In this document: in pieces, positions 50,614 to 59,218 of the stretch
Position numbering within the stretch: position 1 is the first letter of the stretch
Layout of the letters: each line of letters opens with the position of its first letter
Assembly: GCA_023436205.1 (NCBI GenBank)
Contig: JAEZKC010000099.1
Span: 80,690 to 144,689, forward strand
DNA from: Fibrobacterota bacterium
GTDB taxonomy: Bacteria; Fibrobacterota; Chitinivibrionia; Chitinivibrionales; Chitinispirillaceae
Direction: 5' to 3'
Length of the DNA: 64,000 bases
The notes under the pieces: model-generated
Database searches by the model: none
What the model saw: the letters and a program-made list of their open reading frames with translations, nothing else
Told to the model about the DNA's origin: nothing
Program-made: the position numbers and the translations under genes

Positions 50614-51536
50614 TGAGAATAGCGAAAAGAAGACGTATTTATAACGAAGCACTTAATCCGTTTTTCGGCTACTTTTACACCATTAAGAAGACTCTGAAAA
50701 AGGCCGCCACGAAATATCAGAAAATTGAGCTGGTCCAAACAGATGAATTCGGCAAGGTTCTCTTGCTGGATGATATTACCCAGGTAGCTGAAAAGAATGA
50801 TTTCATGTACCATGAACCCATGGTTCATCCAGCGCTTATCTGTCACCCCAAGCCGGAAAATATTCTGGTTATCGGGGGTGGTGATGGAGGAATTCTCCGG
50901 GAAGTGCTCAAGTACCCCGTGGTGAAACGTGTCGAGCTGGCTGAACTTGACGATGGTGTGGTGAAGTTTTCCAAAAAGTACCTGGGGACCGTGCATGATA
51001 ATTGTTTTGATGATCCTCGGGTAAATGTAAACATTGTGGACGGTCGTAAATTCACCGAAGAGCATCCTGGTGAGTTTGATGTGGTGATCATGGATATGAC
51101 CGACCCGTTTGGTCCCTCCAAACTGCTGTATACAAAAGAGTTTTACAGGATCATAAAAAAATCGTTCAGGAACAGGGCCGGGATGTTCGTGATGCATTCG
51201 GAGTCGCCGGTATCCAGACCCTTGGCGTTTTCCAGCATTTATCATACGTTGTCTTCTGTTTTTGAAAACGTTAACCCTCTTTATATGTATATACAAATGT
51301 ATGCTGTGCTTTGGTCAGTCTGTGTGGCTTCCGAGCAGACGGATATTTCAGCTGTTAAGGCTTCGGTTTTGCAGAAGAAAATTGCCCGTTATGGACTGAA
51401 AAACCTGAAGATGTTCAACGCGAAGACACATCAGGCTATGCTGGTTCCTTTTCCTTATATAAGTGAAATATTGACCGAGCCTGGCCGTATTATAACCGAC
51501 GCTAAACCGGATTTTCCCGATAATTTTATTTCCTGA
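50613..51536 (+). CDS. speE: Aminopropyltransferase, spermidine synthase family, copy 1
   Basis: 307 aa. The AdoMet-like cofactor motif is VIGGGDGGILREVLKYP, followed by VELAELDDGVV, and the active-site loop is MDMTDPFGPSKLLYTKEFY. Family members transfer an aminopropyl group from decarboxylated AdoMet to putrescine. ATG at 50613 overlaps the speD stop by one base (TGATG). The C-terminal part is longer than in E. coli SpeE (288 aa) and the AELDDG motif replaces the usual EID. The gene symbol reflects the family; copy 2 could be the main spermidine synthase. Confidence 0.85.
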   Translation: MRIAKRRRIYNEALNPFFGYFYTIKKTLKKAATKYQKIELVQTDEFGKVLLLDDITQVAEKNDFMYHEPMVHPALICHPKPENILVIGGGDGGILREVLKYPVVKRVELAELDDGVVKFSKKYLGTVHDNCFDDPRVNVNIVDGRKFTEEHPGEFDVVIMDMTDPFGPSKLLYTKEFYRIIKKSFRNRAGMFVMHSESPVSRPLAFSSIYHTLSSVFENVNPLYMYIQMYAVLWSVCVASEQTDISAVKASVLQKKIARYGLKNLKMFNAKTHQAMLVPFPYISEILTEPGRIITDAKPDFPDNFIS

Positions 51537-51561
51537 CCTCAAACGAGAAAAGGGCTGCCTT

Positions 51562-52662
51562 ATGGATTTTCCTCGTGTCCAGGAGTTGGTGTCTGAGCAC
51601 GGTACCCCCGTTCTGTTTCTCTCTGAAAGCCGTGTGCAAGAAACCTATCGATCTCTTGCTGATGCTCTTCCAGGGGTGTCATTGTACTATGCGGTAAAGT
51701 CTAACGCACAGCCGGAACTTATCTCCATTCTGGAGAAAGAGGGTGGCTTCTTTGACGTATGCTCAAATGGCGAAATCGACATAATAAAGAGCTGCGGCAT
51801 TTCAGCCGATCGTTGTCTTCATACTCATCCTATTAAACGTGATGGTGACATTCGTTATGCGCTGGAGTACGGGATCAAGCTGTTTGTGGTAGACAATGAA
51901 GATGAGCTGCTGAAGTTTATTCCCTACAAGGACAAGGCTGAAATTCTGGTGAGAATGAGTATTCAGAATCCAGGATGCCTTGTAAATCTTTCCCACAAGT
52001 TCGGAGTTGCACCTGAAAAGACTTTCGATCTGATCAAAAAGGCTCACGACATGGGCTTGAATGTAAAGGGGATCTCTTTTCATGCCGGTTCACAGAATGA
52101 GAATTCCTTAAAGTACATAGAGGCGCTGGAGTACTGCAGGGATATCTGCGGAAGAGCTGCCTTGAGCGGGATTCAGATAGAGATCATTGATATCGGTGGC
52201 GGATTTCCCATCACCTATCTGACCCCTGTTTTGCCGATGGCCTCCTTCTGTCAGCCCATCATGGATTATCTCTCCCGTTATTTTTCCAATTACACGATAA
52301 TTGCCGAGCCCGGGCGTGTTCTGAGCGGTCCCTCGATGACCCTCGCCACCAAGGTGATGGGGCGGTCCTTGCGTAACGGTGCATGGTGGTATTATCTTGA
52401 TGAAGGTATCTACGGGTCATTTTCAGGTAAGATGTTTGATCATGCCGATTACCCGATGTTCATGTCCCGTCCGGGTGAGAGGTATAATTCAGTTCTTGCC
52501 GGCCCCACCTGTGACAGCATCGATGTGCTGTATGAAAATATCAGCCTTCCTTTGCTGGAGATAGGTGATATTCTGGTTTTTGAGTCCATGGGGGCCTACA
52601 CGGTTGCCAGCTCCTGTAATTTCAACGGATTTCCCAAAGCAAAAATTGTTATTGTGGAATAA
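51562..52662 (+). CDS. PLP-dependent ornithine-decarboxylase-like enzyme
   Basis: 366 aa, alanine-racemase fold (group IV decarboxylase). The PLP lysine is in YYAVKSNAQPELI; other motifs are FHAGSQN, DIGGGFP, IIAEPGRVL, GPTCDSIDVL (the active-site cysteine) and MGAYTVAS. The GPTCD-SxD pattern favours ornithine decarboxylase over diaminopimelate decarboxylase. Located between two aminopropyltransferase genes and after speD, so making putrescine from ornithine is the best reading; carboxynorspermidine decarboxylase is the alternative. Confidence 0.85.
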   Translation: MDFPRVQELVSEHGTPVLFLSESRVQETYRSLADALPGVSLYYAVKSNAQPELISILEKEGGFFDVCSNGEIDIIKSCGISADRCLHTHPIKRDGDIRYALEYGIKLFVVDNEDELLKFIPYKDKAEILVRMSIQNPGCLVNLSHKFGVAPEKTFDLIKKAHDMGLNVKGISFHAGSQNENSLKYIEALEYCRDICGRAALSGIQIEIIDIGGGFPITYLTPVLPMASFCQPIMDYLSRYFSNYTIIAEPGRVLSGPSMTLATKVMGRSLRNGAWWYYLDEGIYGSFSGKMFDHADYPMFMSRPGERYNSVLAGPTCDSIDVLYENISLPLLEIGDILVFESMGAYTVASSCNFNGFPKAKIVIVE

Positions 52663-52685
52663 TCCACTTAGAAGGGTATAAAGCT

Positions 52686-53561
52686 ATGAACAGCTTCATT
52701 AACTATCCCGTGGGGAATGAGACATCACTGTGGCTTCAGAATCTGATCCATGGCTTATCTGGTCTTTCCATTAAGGCTAAGCATTCTGTGTTTTGCGGTT
52801 CCAGCCCCTTTCAGAAAGTGGAGGTTTTTGATACCTTCAGTTATGGACTGGTGCTGTGTCTTGGCGGAACAGTGGTTCTTACCGAACGTGACAGCGAACC
52901 CTATCATGAAATGATGGTGCATCCGGCGATGATGATGCATCCTAATCCGGAAAGCGTATGCATTATCGGAGGAGGGGACGGCGGCTGTCTCAAAGAAGTG
53001 CTTAAGTATCAGAGTGTCAAGAAAGCTGTAGTGGTTGAGATCGACAGTCTGGTTAAGGAAACGGTTGAGAATTTTATCCCCGAGTTTGCTCAGGGGTTTA
53101 CAGATTCCAGAGCCGAAGTGGTAATCGATGATGGTTATGAGTACCTTAAAAATGCCAAGAAAAAGTTTGATGTGATACTGGTTGATTCTTATGATCCGGG
53201 TGGTCCGGTGCGCAGCCTTGAGACTGCAGACTTTTTTAATATCGTGGCCAAGCGGCTGGGTCCTGAGGGACTTGCGGTTTTTCAGACGGATTCACCTACA
53301 CTGCAGGCCGACCAGCTCAGACAGACCATCATGCACATTTCACCCTTGTTCAGTGAGTACAAGCCCTACATCTGTACGATGCGCTCCTTTCCGGAGGGGA
53401 TCTGCAGTTTTGTGCTGGCGTCCAGAAGTGCCGGCGGTCTGGACCATTTCAGTCAGGAACGTTTCGAAACCGTTGCGGATTCGCTTCAGTATTATAATGA
53501 AGAGGTCCACACCGGTGCGTTTCTTCTTCCTCAGAACATACGACGCATCGTGCGTTCCTGA
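52686..53561 (+). CDS. Aminopropyltransferase, spermidine synthase family, copy 2
   Basis: 291 aa, close to the canonical SpeE length. IIGGGDGGCLKEVLKY, VVEIDSLVKETV, DDGYEYLKN and VDSYDPGGPVRSL replace the usual DSTDPIGP. The differences from copy 1 (MTDPFGPS; AELDDG) suggest different substrates. Last gene of the operon. 'Spermidine synthase family' is sure; the acceptor is inference. Confidence 0.85.
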   Translation: MNSFINYPVGNETSLWLQNLIHGLSGLSIKAKHSVFCGSSPFQKVEVFDTFSYGLVLCLGGTVVLTERDSEPYHEMMVHPAMMMHPNPESVCIIGGGDGGCLKEVLKYQSVKKAVVVEIDSLVKETVENFIPEFAQGFTDSRAEVVIDDGYEYLKNAKKKFDVILVDSYDPGGPVRSLETADFFNIVAKRLGPEGLAVFQTDSPTLQADQLRQTIMHISPLFSEYKPYICTMRSFPEGICSFVLASRSAGGLDHFSQERFETVADSLQYYNEEVHTGAFLLPQNIRRIVRS

Positions 53562-53672
53562 GGGGTCGATGTTTTCTGTTATTAATAATCAGGAGAAGAA
53601 CTTCTTGCCCGACTTTCGGGCAGGAAATATCTTCATATACAAGTACCTTAACCTGCCCGTAACTGCACCTGC

Positions 53673-53840
53673 ATGGAACTGATTCAATTTCTCTGGGTTA
53701 TAATTTTTTTGTTTTTTTCTCTTATTCTAATTTTCATTTGGAGTAAGATAATCGTAATACTCAAGAGATTGAAATCCATCAGGGAGATTCTTTCCAAGAG
53801 CAGTGAACTCGACAAAGCTTATGAAAGCATGGGCGAGTAA
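53673..53840 (+). CDS. Possible small membrane protein
   Basis: 55 aa from ATG at 53673: a short start, a long hydrophobic segment (LWVIIFLFFSLILIFIW), then a basic amphipathic tail (KRLKSIREILSKSSEL). No clear ribosome binding site. The composition (single helix then charged tail) resembles genuine small membrane proteins, but coding status is uncertain. Confidence 0.4.
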   Translation: MELIQFLWVIIFLFFSLILIFIWSKIIVILKRLKSIREILSKSSELDKAYESMGE

Positions 53841-54150
53841 GGTCTGAAGCGGTTTTACGATCTTTGAAAAGCATGGAACCGGCAAAGCCGGCCGCCAGGG
53901 TTAAATCCAGGCACGCCAGGAGGGCGTTATAAATCCTGTTGCACTGTCCAGAATGTTTCATGTAATGAAAGGGGGCTACTTTGAGAGTGAAGCAGACGAC
54001 AGGAGATTGGGCGGGACCATGTTAGAAAACCGGATCAATTTGTAAAACCCACAATTAAACCCGACGCAAAGGGTGAGGATTTATTCCAGATCCTCACGAT
54101 TGGAAGCGTCGTACTACAAACACTATATGTGATTATGGAGAAGTAAGAGT
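53841..54150 (+). ncRNA. Structured intergenic region upstream of the R/N-rich protein gene
   Basis: No convincing gene, but several hairpins: CCGGC-AAA-GCCGG at 53879-53891; ACGCC-AGGAG-GGCGT at 53913-53927; and a two-part structure with outer arms CGACGC (54062-54067) and GCGTCG (54106-54111) around GTGAGGAT (54073-54080) and ATCCTCAC (54090-54097). It may be a leader RNA or a free ncRNA. I did not match it to a known family (RNase P, tmRNA and SRP signatures are absent). Confidence 0.4.
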
Positions 54151-54963
54151 ATGGAATCAGCAGCATTAGTATTAGCAACGTTAGCCGTTGTAATCATACT
54201 GCAAATAATAACAATTGCGCTCGTTACCCGTAAAAAACCGAGCCGCAGCCAGTCTGGCCCCCGGCCCAATTATATTCAGCCCGGCGAAAGAAATGAAAAG
54301 CGGGAATACGACAATCGTCGCAATAACAAAAGAACCTTTCAGGATAACCGGACCAGGCAGCCTCAGCAGCCACAAAAAGAGCCCTCTTCAATTGATCCTG
54401 TCGAGAAGTCTCTGCGGGATATCAATCTGAAACTCAAAAATGCAGAAAGAGATCAGGAACAGGCCCGCCGCAAGGTTCAGGAATTCACAAAAGACAACAA
54501 CGGTTCCAATAACCGTAGCGAAAACGGAAATCGCTCAGACCGTCATGACCGCGGCAGCAGAAGAAACAATCGTGACCGCCGTGACAATCGTGATCAGCGC
54601 AGAGGGAATTATCAGGAACGCCAGAATCGCGAAGCTCCCAGAGCCAGCGAAAATCCGGCAGCACCGGTAGCCGAAGTCACCGAACCTGTTGCAGTTGAAC
54701 AGAATGTACCGGTAATTACCGAACCCACTGTTGAAAACACTGCTCCCGCTACAACTCCCGAGTTGGTAGCCAATGATGTGGGTGTTTCAGATGACAATCT
54801 TCAGCATGGACGTCGTTTCGCGGTAAAGCGTCGCCAGCTCAAGTCCGAAGATGGTTCTGAAAGTACTGCATCTGTAGAGAGCGAAGAACCGAACAAAAAT
54901 GAAATGGAAACTGAGATGGAAGCTCGTCCTGCAGCAGAAGAGATCAGATTCGGCAGACGCTAA
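54151..54963 (+). CDS. Membrane-anchored low-complexity R/N/D-rich protein
   Basis: 270 aa. One N-terminal transmembrane helix (LVLATLAVVIILQIITIALV), then a disordered chain. The central part is very rich in R, N, D and G (DRHDRGSRRNNRDRRDNRDQ), as in RNA-binding tails of RNase E or DEAD-box helicases; then an E/V/P-rich part and a C-terminal GRRFAVKRRQLKS. No catalytic domain. RNA binding at the membrane is a reasonable guess, not established. The leader has strong hairpins and a terminator follows. Confidence 0.75.
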   Translation: MESAALVLATLAVVIILQIITIALVTRKKPSRSQSGPRPNYIQPGERNEKREYDNRRNNKRTFQDNRTRQPQQPQKEPSSIDPVEKSLRDINLKLKNAERDQEQARRKVQEFTKDNNGSNNRSENGNRSDRHDRGSRRNNRDRRDNRDQRRGNYQERQNREAPRASENPAAPVAEVTEPVAVEQNVPVITEPTVENTAPATTPELVANDVGVSDDNLQHGRRFAVKRRQLKSEDGSESTASVESEEPNKNEMETEMEARPAAEEIRFGRR

Positions 54964-54988
54964 TTCTTCAGAATAATAGATACTAATG

Positions 54989-55021
54989 AAGGTCGGGTTC
55001 AGTAATCCGGCCTTTTTTTTT
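54989..55021 (+). terminator. Rho-independent terminator
   Basis: AAGGTCGGGTT (54989-54999) pairs with AATCCGGCCTT (55004-55014) over a CAGT loop with mostly perfect pairs, followed by nine Ts. Confidence 0.88.
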
Positions 55022-55121
55022 GCTCGGCAGGGCGCATAGAAGAAAGGCCTCTCTGGTACGTTGCTTGCAAACCCTATTATCCAGCATCGAAGCTATCCGC
55101 ATTCAGCCCTACGGAGGTCAT

Positions 55122-55787
55122 ATGCCCAGGAATAGAGAAGAGATCAGAAACGATATCGAATATAGAATTTCCGCCGATATCCGTCTTGCAGACGGAAGTG
55201 TCAAGGTGGAGGTAAACGACGGCAGAGTCGTTCTGAGTGGTCAGGTTCCCACCTATTGGGCCAAAGATGCCATCGAGCAGGATGTCTGGGCGGTCAAAGG
55301 TGTCAGCTATCTCGAAAACCGCCTGGCGGTGGTGTTTCCCGAACAGTACCGTCATCCCGGAGATGAAGCCATCAAAGATAATCTTCAGCGGCTGATTTCT
55401 GTCGACCCCGATCTCTATCAGGAAAATATCGGAATACATGTGGCTAATGGAAAAGTATCCCTGGAGGGCACGGTCGGCAACTATTTCCGTAAAGTGCATG
55501 CCGAGCACCTCGCCAGAGTGGTAGGTGGAGTAGGAGACATCAGTAATAAACTGGCAGTGGTGCCTACCCGCAGCATTTCCGATCAGACAATCGGCAGCAC
55601 CATAGAAGATCATCTTCACCGACTGCTTTCCAACGATGCCAACAGTATCGTGCTTGAAATCCAGAACGGTAGAGTCGTGCTGGCAGGCTTGGTCCCCGAT
55701 AGAAGGGCTTTCGACACCGTGGAGGATATTGCCCGCTATACGCATGGGGTCACCGATGTCGAAAATCACATGGCTATTGCCGCTTGA
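55122..55787 (+). CDS. BON-domain protein, three BON repeats
   Basis: 221 aa with three BON-like units (around SADIRLADGSVKVEVNDGRV; IGIHVANGKVSLEGTV; IVLEIQNGRVVLAGLVPDRR). BON domains bind phospholipid or envelope structures and occur in stress-inducible proteins such as OsmY. No signal peptide is seen. ATG at 55122 follows GGAGGT with 3 bases between; a long opening upstream to 55020 is not used. Next gene is an SDR on the other strand. Confidence 0.85.
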   Translation: MPRNREEIRNDIEYRISADIRLADGSVKVEVNDGRVVLSGQVPTYWAKDAIEQDVWAVKGVSYLENRLAVVFPEQYRHPGDEAIKDNLQRLISVDPDLYQENIGIHVANGKVSLEGTVGNYFRKVHAEHLARVVGGVGDISNKLAVVPTRSISDQTIGSTIEDHLHRLLSNDANSIVLEIQNGRVVLAGLVPDRRAFDTVEDIARYTHGVTDVENHMAIAA

Positions 55788-55806
55788 TTAAGATAGTAAA
55801 GTTTTG

Positions 55807-55850
55807 AAAAGGTTTCGCAGGTTACCATTTCTGCGGGCCTTTTCTGTTTT
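55807..55850 (+). terminator. Terminator after the BON gene
   Basis: AAAAGGTTTCGCAG (55807-55820) pairs with CTGCGGGCCTTTT (55831-55843), followed by CTGTTTT. The A-rich left arm would give a T-tract on the minus strand, so it may also serve the convergent SDR gene. Confidence 0.65.
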
Positions 55851-55944
55851 GAGCAGCGTACAAAAATCCACAATGGCAGATGTCTATATTCTGTTTCTGT
55901 ACTGGAAATGGTGTGCCGCAAACAGAAGCGTTGCGGCACGCAGA

Positions 55945-56835
55945 TTATCGTGAAGTGGTGCTGTAACCGGTAGGGGCCAGCACTTCACCGGTGTAAAAAC
56001 GGGCATCGGCGGAAGCCAGAAAGACAAAGCTGGGAGCAATTTCCGCCGGCTGCGCCGGCCTCTTCCAGAATGATTCTGTTCCGAATGACTTTACAAAATT
56101 CTTATCCATAGTGGCAGGGATAAGAGGCGTCCATACTGGCCCGGGGGCAACACAGTTGACCCTGATTCCTTTCTCTGCCAGAAGTTGCGACATGGATTTG
56201 GTGAAGTTGTGCACGGCGGCTTTGGTGCAGGAATAATCAACTAGTTCCGCATAACCCATCATTGCCACCACTGATCCCACGTTTATTATGGAATCTCCGG
56301 CCTGCATGTGACGTATGGCGGACTGGGTGGTCCAGAAAAAGGACATAATATTGGTTCGAAACGTTTGGTCGAGTTGTTCGGGTGATATATTCTGAAAGTC
56401 TCTGGTGCCGATCTGAAAAGCGGCATTGTTGACCAGAATATTAAGTGATCCATACTTTTTTATGGTGCGTTCGACCAGATCGTGGCAGTATTTGGGATCT
56501 TGCAGGTCACCCTTGATGGCCAGGGCTTGTTTACCCGCTTTTTCCACCCAGTATACCGTTTCCTTGGCATCTTCATCCTCATAAAGATAGGAAAAGGCAA
56601 TGTCAGCACCTTCACGGGCAAAAGCAATAGCCACCGCTCTGCCGATTCCGCTGTCGCCCCCGGTAATTAGTGCTGTCTTCCCCTCCAGCTTACCCCCTCC
56701 CAAATAGCTTTCTTCCCCGTGATCGGGCTTGGGTATCATCTGCTCTTCGGTACCGGGCCACTGCTGTTCCTGTACTGAGGGATTACTGACACTTCCAATA
56801 AAGGGATTGAAATCCATGTTTAAGCCCTGATGCAT
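55945..56835 (-). CDS. Short-chain dehydrogenase/reductase, YhdF/YhxC-like
   Basis: 296 aa. Cofactor motif TGGDSGIGRAVAIAFA, catalytic SYK set: serine in NVGSVVAMMG and Y-x3-K in DYSCTKAAVHNF. The N terminus (PNSxQEQQWPGTEEQMIPKPDHGEES-like) is the extended type of the general-stress SDR subgroup found in Bacillus and others. ATG at 56835 is preceded by AAGGAGGT on the minus strand. Substrate unknown. Neighbouring a BON protein suggests stress function, inference only. Confidence 0.88.
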   Translation of the reverse strand: MHQGLNMDFNPFIGSVSNPSVQEQQWPGTEEQMIPKPDHGEESYLGGGKLEGKTALITGGDSGIGRAVAIAFAREGADIAFSYLYEDEDAKETVYWVEKAGKQALAIKGDLQDPKYCHDLVERTIKKYGSLNILVNNAAFQIGTRDFQNISPEQLDQTFRTNIMSFFWTTQSAIRHMQAGDSIINVGSVVAMMGYAELVDYSCTKAAVHNFTKSMSQLLAEKGIRVNCVAPGPVWTPLIPATMDKNFVKSFGTESFWKRPAQPAEIAPSFVFLASADARFYTGEVLAPTGYSTTSR

Positions 56836-57052
56836 ATTACCTCCTTGCAAAATCAAAACAAGTTTAGCGCAAAACCTGCTCCATAATTTTTCAGGATGGC
56901 ATGGAACTTGCAGATTCTGTGCTGGCCGGAACGGAGAAGTATGAATGAACCCTGGAGATCTCAGTTCGATAACTATAACAAGACACCGCTCCGTTTCCGC
57001 AGTTTAAAATTAATGAAGTTCGTCTGCAAATGTCCTACAGAGAGGAATCCTT

Positions 57053-57970
57053 ATGAAGAGAGTGATCTCTTTAGGCAGTGTCAATCTCGATCTACAGGTG
57101 AAAGTTAGTCGCTGGCCTCAGCCGGGAGAAGCACTTCCTGCTCATGAACTTCTGATAACCGGTGGCGGTAAGGCTGCCAATGTGGCTTTTCAGGTGCACA
57201 GGCTCGGGGGGGAAGTGGCTCTGGTGGCTCATGTGGGTGATGATAGTTTTGCAGACCAGGCCCTGGAGCGGTTAAGCCGGGAGGGGGTTAATCTTTCTTA
57301 TATCAAAAGAGTGGAAAATGTGGCTACCGGGTTAGCCATGATAGCGGTGCGCCCAGATGGTGAAAAGAGCATTATCCTTTCTACTAATGCCAATGAGGAG
57401 TGGGAGAGAGAAGACTTCAGGGCACTTGACAGAGTTTTTGAGGATTCCTCCGATGATTCTATATTGACTGTTGATCTTGAAATGGCACCCGACGCAGTGG
57501 AGTATGCTTTGGAAAGGGCCAATTACAAGGGGCTTACCGTTGTGCTTGATCCTTCTCCTGCCGATCGGATGAGGGATAGCTGGTATTCCCGGGTTGATTA
57601 CATTGTGCCCAATGTATCTGAAGCATCAATGCTCAGCGGGGTACAGGTGGAGTCTCTTGAGTCAGCTTTCATGGCTGCAGAGGTTATATTCAGAAAAGGG
57701 GCGGGGGCTGCGCTCGTAAAGTTTGGCAAGGAGGGGTGTGCAATGGTTTCATCGCAGGGACAAAAGCAGTATCCCACAATACAAGTCGCTGCGATTGACA
57801 AGACCGGGGCCGGAGATGCCTTTGCCGGAGGGTTGAGTTATGGTTTACTTCAGAGCTGGAATTTTGATCGGGTGATTCGCACTGCTCTGGTGACATCCGC
57901 ACTTTCGGTGACCGCCTACGGCTCACAGGATTCTTATGCGGGTCTTCAAGACGTAAATAAATATCTGTAA
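57053..57970 (+). CDS. PfkB-family carbohydrate kinase, ribokinase-like
   Basis: 305 aa. MKRVISLGSVNLDLQVKV opening, substrate motif GGGKAANVAFQVHRLGG, and the ATP/anion-hole DKTGAGDAFAGG with the catalytic Asp near residue 251. Sugar phosphorylation is clear; ribose, fructose or another sugar cannot be separated. 26 bases upstream of gpmA, likely the same transcript. Confidence 0.88.
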   Translation: MKRVISLGSVNLDLQVKVSRWPQPGEALPAHELLITGGGKAANVAFQVHRLGGEVALVAHVGDDSFADQALERLSREGVNLSYIKRVENVATGLAMIAVRPDGEKSIILSTNANEEWEREDFRALDRVFEDSSDDSILTVDLEMAPDAVEYALERANYKGLTVVLDPSPADRMRDSWYSRVDYIVPNVSEASMLSGVQVESLESAFMAAEVIFRKGAGAALVKFGKEGCAMVSSQGQKQYPTIQVAAIDKTGAGDAFAGGLSYGLLQSWNFDRVIRTALVTSALSVTAYGSQDSYAGLQDVNKYL

Positions 57971-57996
57971 TAATTCCAATCAGCAAAGGAGCTACT

Positions 57997-58743
57997 ATGT
58001 ACAGGCTGGTTTTACTGAGGCACGGGGAGAGTACCTGGAACAGGGAGAACCGTTTCACCGGCTGGACCGATGTGGATCTGTCGGAAAAGGGAGTGGCGGA
58101 GGCTAAGGAAGCAGGGATCATACTGAAGAAAGAGGGGTATACCTTCGATGTGGCTTATACATCGGTGCTCAAGAGAGCGATTGGAACCTTGTGGATAGTG
58201 CTTCAGGAAATGGATCTGATGTGGATACCGGAGCACAAATCCTGGCGGCTTAACGAGCGTCATTACGGAGCACTTCAGGGGCTTAATAAAGCGGAAATGG
58301 CGAAGCAGTACGGTGAGGAACAGGTACATATCTGGAGAAGAAGTTACGATGTGCGTCCGCCGCTTCTGGAAGAGCTTGATCCTCGTAATGCTCTGCGTGA
58401 TCCCCGCTATGGCGATCTTGACCCCTCTGTTCTGCCGATGGGGGAGTGTTTGAAAGACACAGTGGATCGTTTTCTTCCTTACTGGCACGAAACGCTGGCT
58501 CCGGCAATCAAGGACAACAAACGGGTCATAATAGCCGCGCATGGAAACAGCATCAGGGCGCTTGTAAAGTATCTGGATTCAGTGAGCGATTCTGAAATCG
58601 TGGGGCTGAATATCCCCACTGGTATTCCTCTTGTCTACGAGCTGGATTATTCCCTCAAACCGATCAGGCATTTTTATCTGGGAGATCCGGAGGCGGTGGC
58701 CAAGGCGGCTGATGCGGTTGCCAAGCAGGGTAAATCGGGTTAA
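57997..58743 (+). CDS. gpmA: 2,3-bisphosphoglycerate-dependent phosphoglycerate mutase
   Basis: 248 aa. Interconverts 3- and 2-phosphoglycerate. Catalytic histidine in LLRHGESTWNRENRFTGWTD, NERHYGALQGLNKAE and the second histidine AAHGNSIRAL. Length and motifs match the dPGM family. AAAGGAG lies 8 bases before the ATG. The gene ends 60 bases before an intergenic repeat element. Confidence 0.95.
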   Translation: MYRLVLLRHGESTWNRENRFTGWTDVDLSEKGVAEAKEAGIILKKEGYTFDVAYTSVLKRAIGTLWIVLQEMDLMWIPEHKSWRLNERHYGALQGLNKAEMAKQYGEEQVHIWRRSYDVRPPLLEELDPRNALRDPRYGDLDPSVLPMGECLKDTVDRFLPYWHETLAPAIKDNKRVIIAAHGNSIRALVKYLDSVSDSEIVGLNIPTGIPLVYELDYSLKPIRHFYLGDPEAVAKAADAVAKQGKSG

Positions 58744-58802
58744 AAGGGAATTGTTGATTTTTGATTGATGATTGTTGATGTGAAGAGTAATAGAATGGTG
58801 CC

Positions 58803-58937
58803 CCCGTTCCGCTCACCCGGAGCAGTCTTCGGTCGAAGGGGATCTTAAGAGACGGCCCGACTTCACGATGGCGTGACTGCGCGATCATGAATCGGGTCTT
58901 GATTTGTGATACAAAGCTGCCTCGCTCCGCTCGCCCT
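58803..58937 (+). repeat. Repeat copy A flanking the GH127 gene
   Basis: A ~135-base unit that recurs as copy B at 62020-62149 with strong similarity (shared TCTTAAGAGACGGCCCGA, ACTGCGCGATCATGAATCGG and TTGATTTGTGATAC blocks). Same orientation as copy B, so direct repeats about 3.1 kb apart. Confidence 0.85.
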
Positions 58938-59193
58938 GAGCAGTCCTCGGTCGAAGGGTGAGCCCATTTCTACTTTCAATTGCATTACTATCTGGTTAAC
59001 GGCGAAGACGCCTCTCAGGTCACCAGTCCTCTTCCTCGCACTGGAATACTAGTTGTATTAGGCATCAGAGTTTATCGATCACGATTTTCGGAGAGAATAC
59101 GCATTACTTCTTGAGAAGAGTACCGGAGTCGAAGGAAAGAAAGAGGATACCCTTCGACTCCGGCGGACCACACAAGCGGGTGAGCGGAACGGG
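58803..59193. repeat. Intergenic element with 17-bp perfect terminal inverted repeats
   Basis: CCCGTTCCGCTCACCCG (58803-58819) is exactly repeated in reverse complement at 59177-59193. The interior has a ~30-base motif present twice (around 58810-58840 and 58927-58964) and a perfect 13-bp hairpin (CCGGAGTCGAAGG, 59123-59135, with 59151-59163). No ORF of note. Looks like a miniature or REP-type element. It fills the 475-base gap between gpmA and the GH127 gene. Confidence 0.75.
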
Positions 59194-59218
59194 ACAACTG
59201 CTTTTTAATTCATAATTG

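Noticed and set aside
50490..51296. 268-codon opening antisense to speE-like 1
   Set aside because: Overlaps a clear enzyme gene and shows no motif.
53841..54150. RNase P RNA, tmRNA or SRP RNA
   Set aside because: Signature sequences of these RNAs were looked for and not found.
56896..57108. 70-codon opening before the ribokinase-like gene
   Set aside because: Its 3' part overlaps the kinase start, it lacks a ribosome binding site and known similarity.
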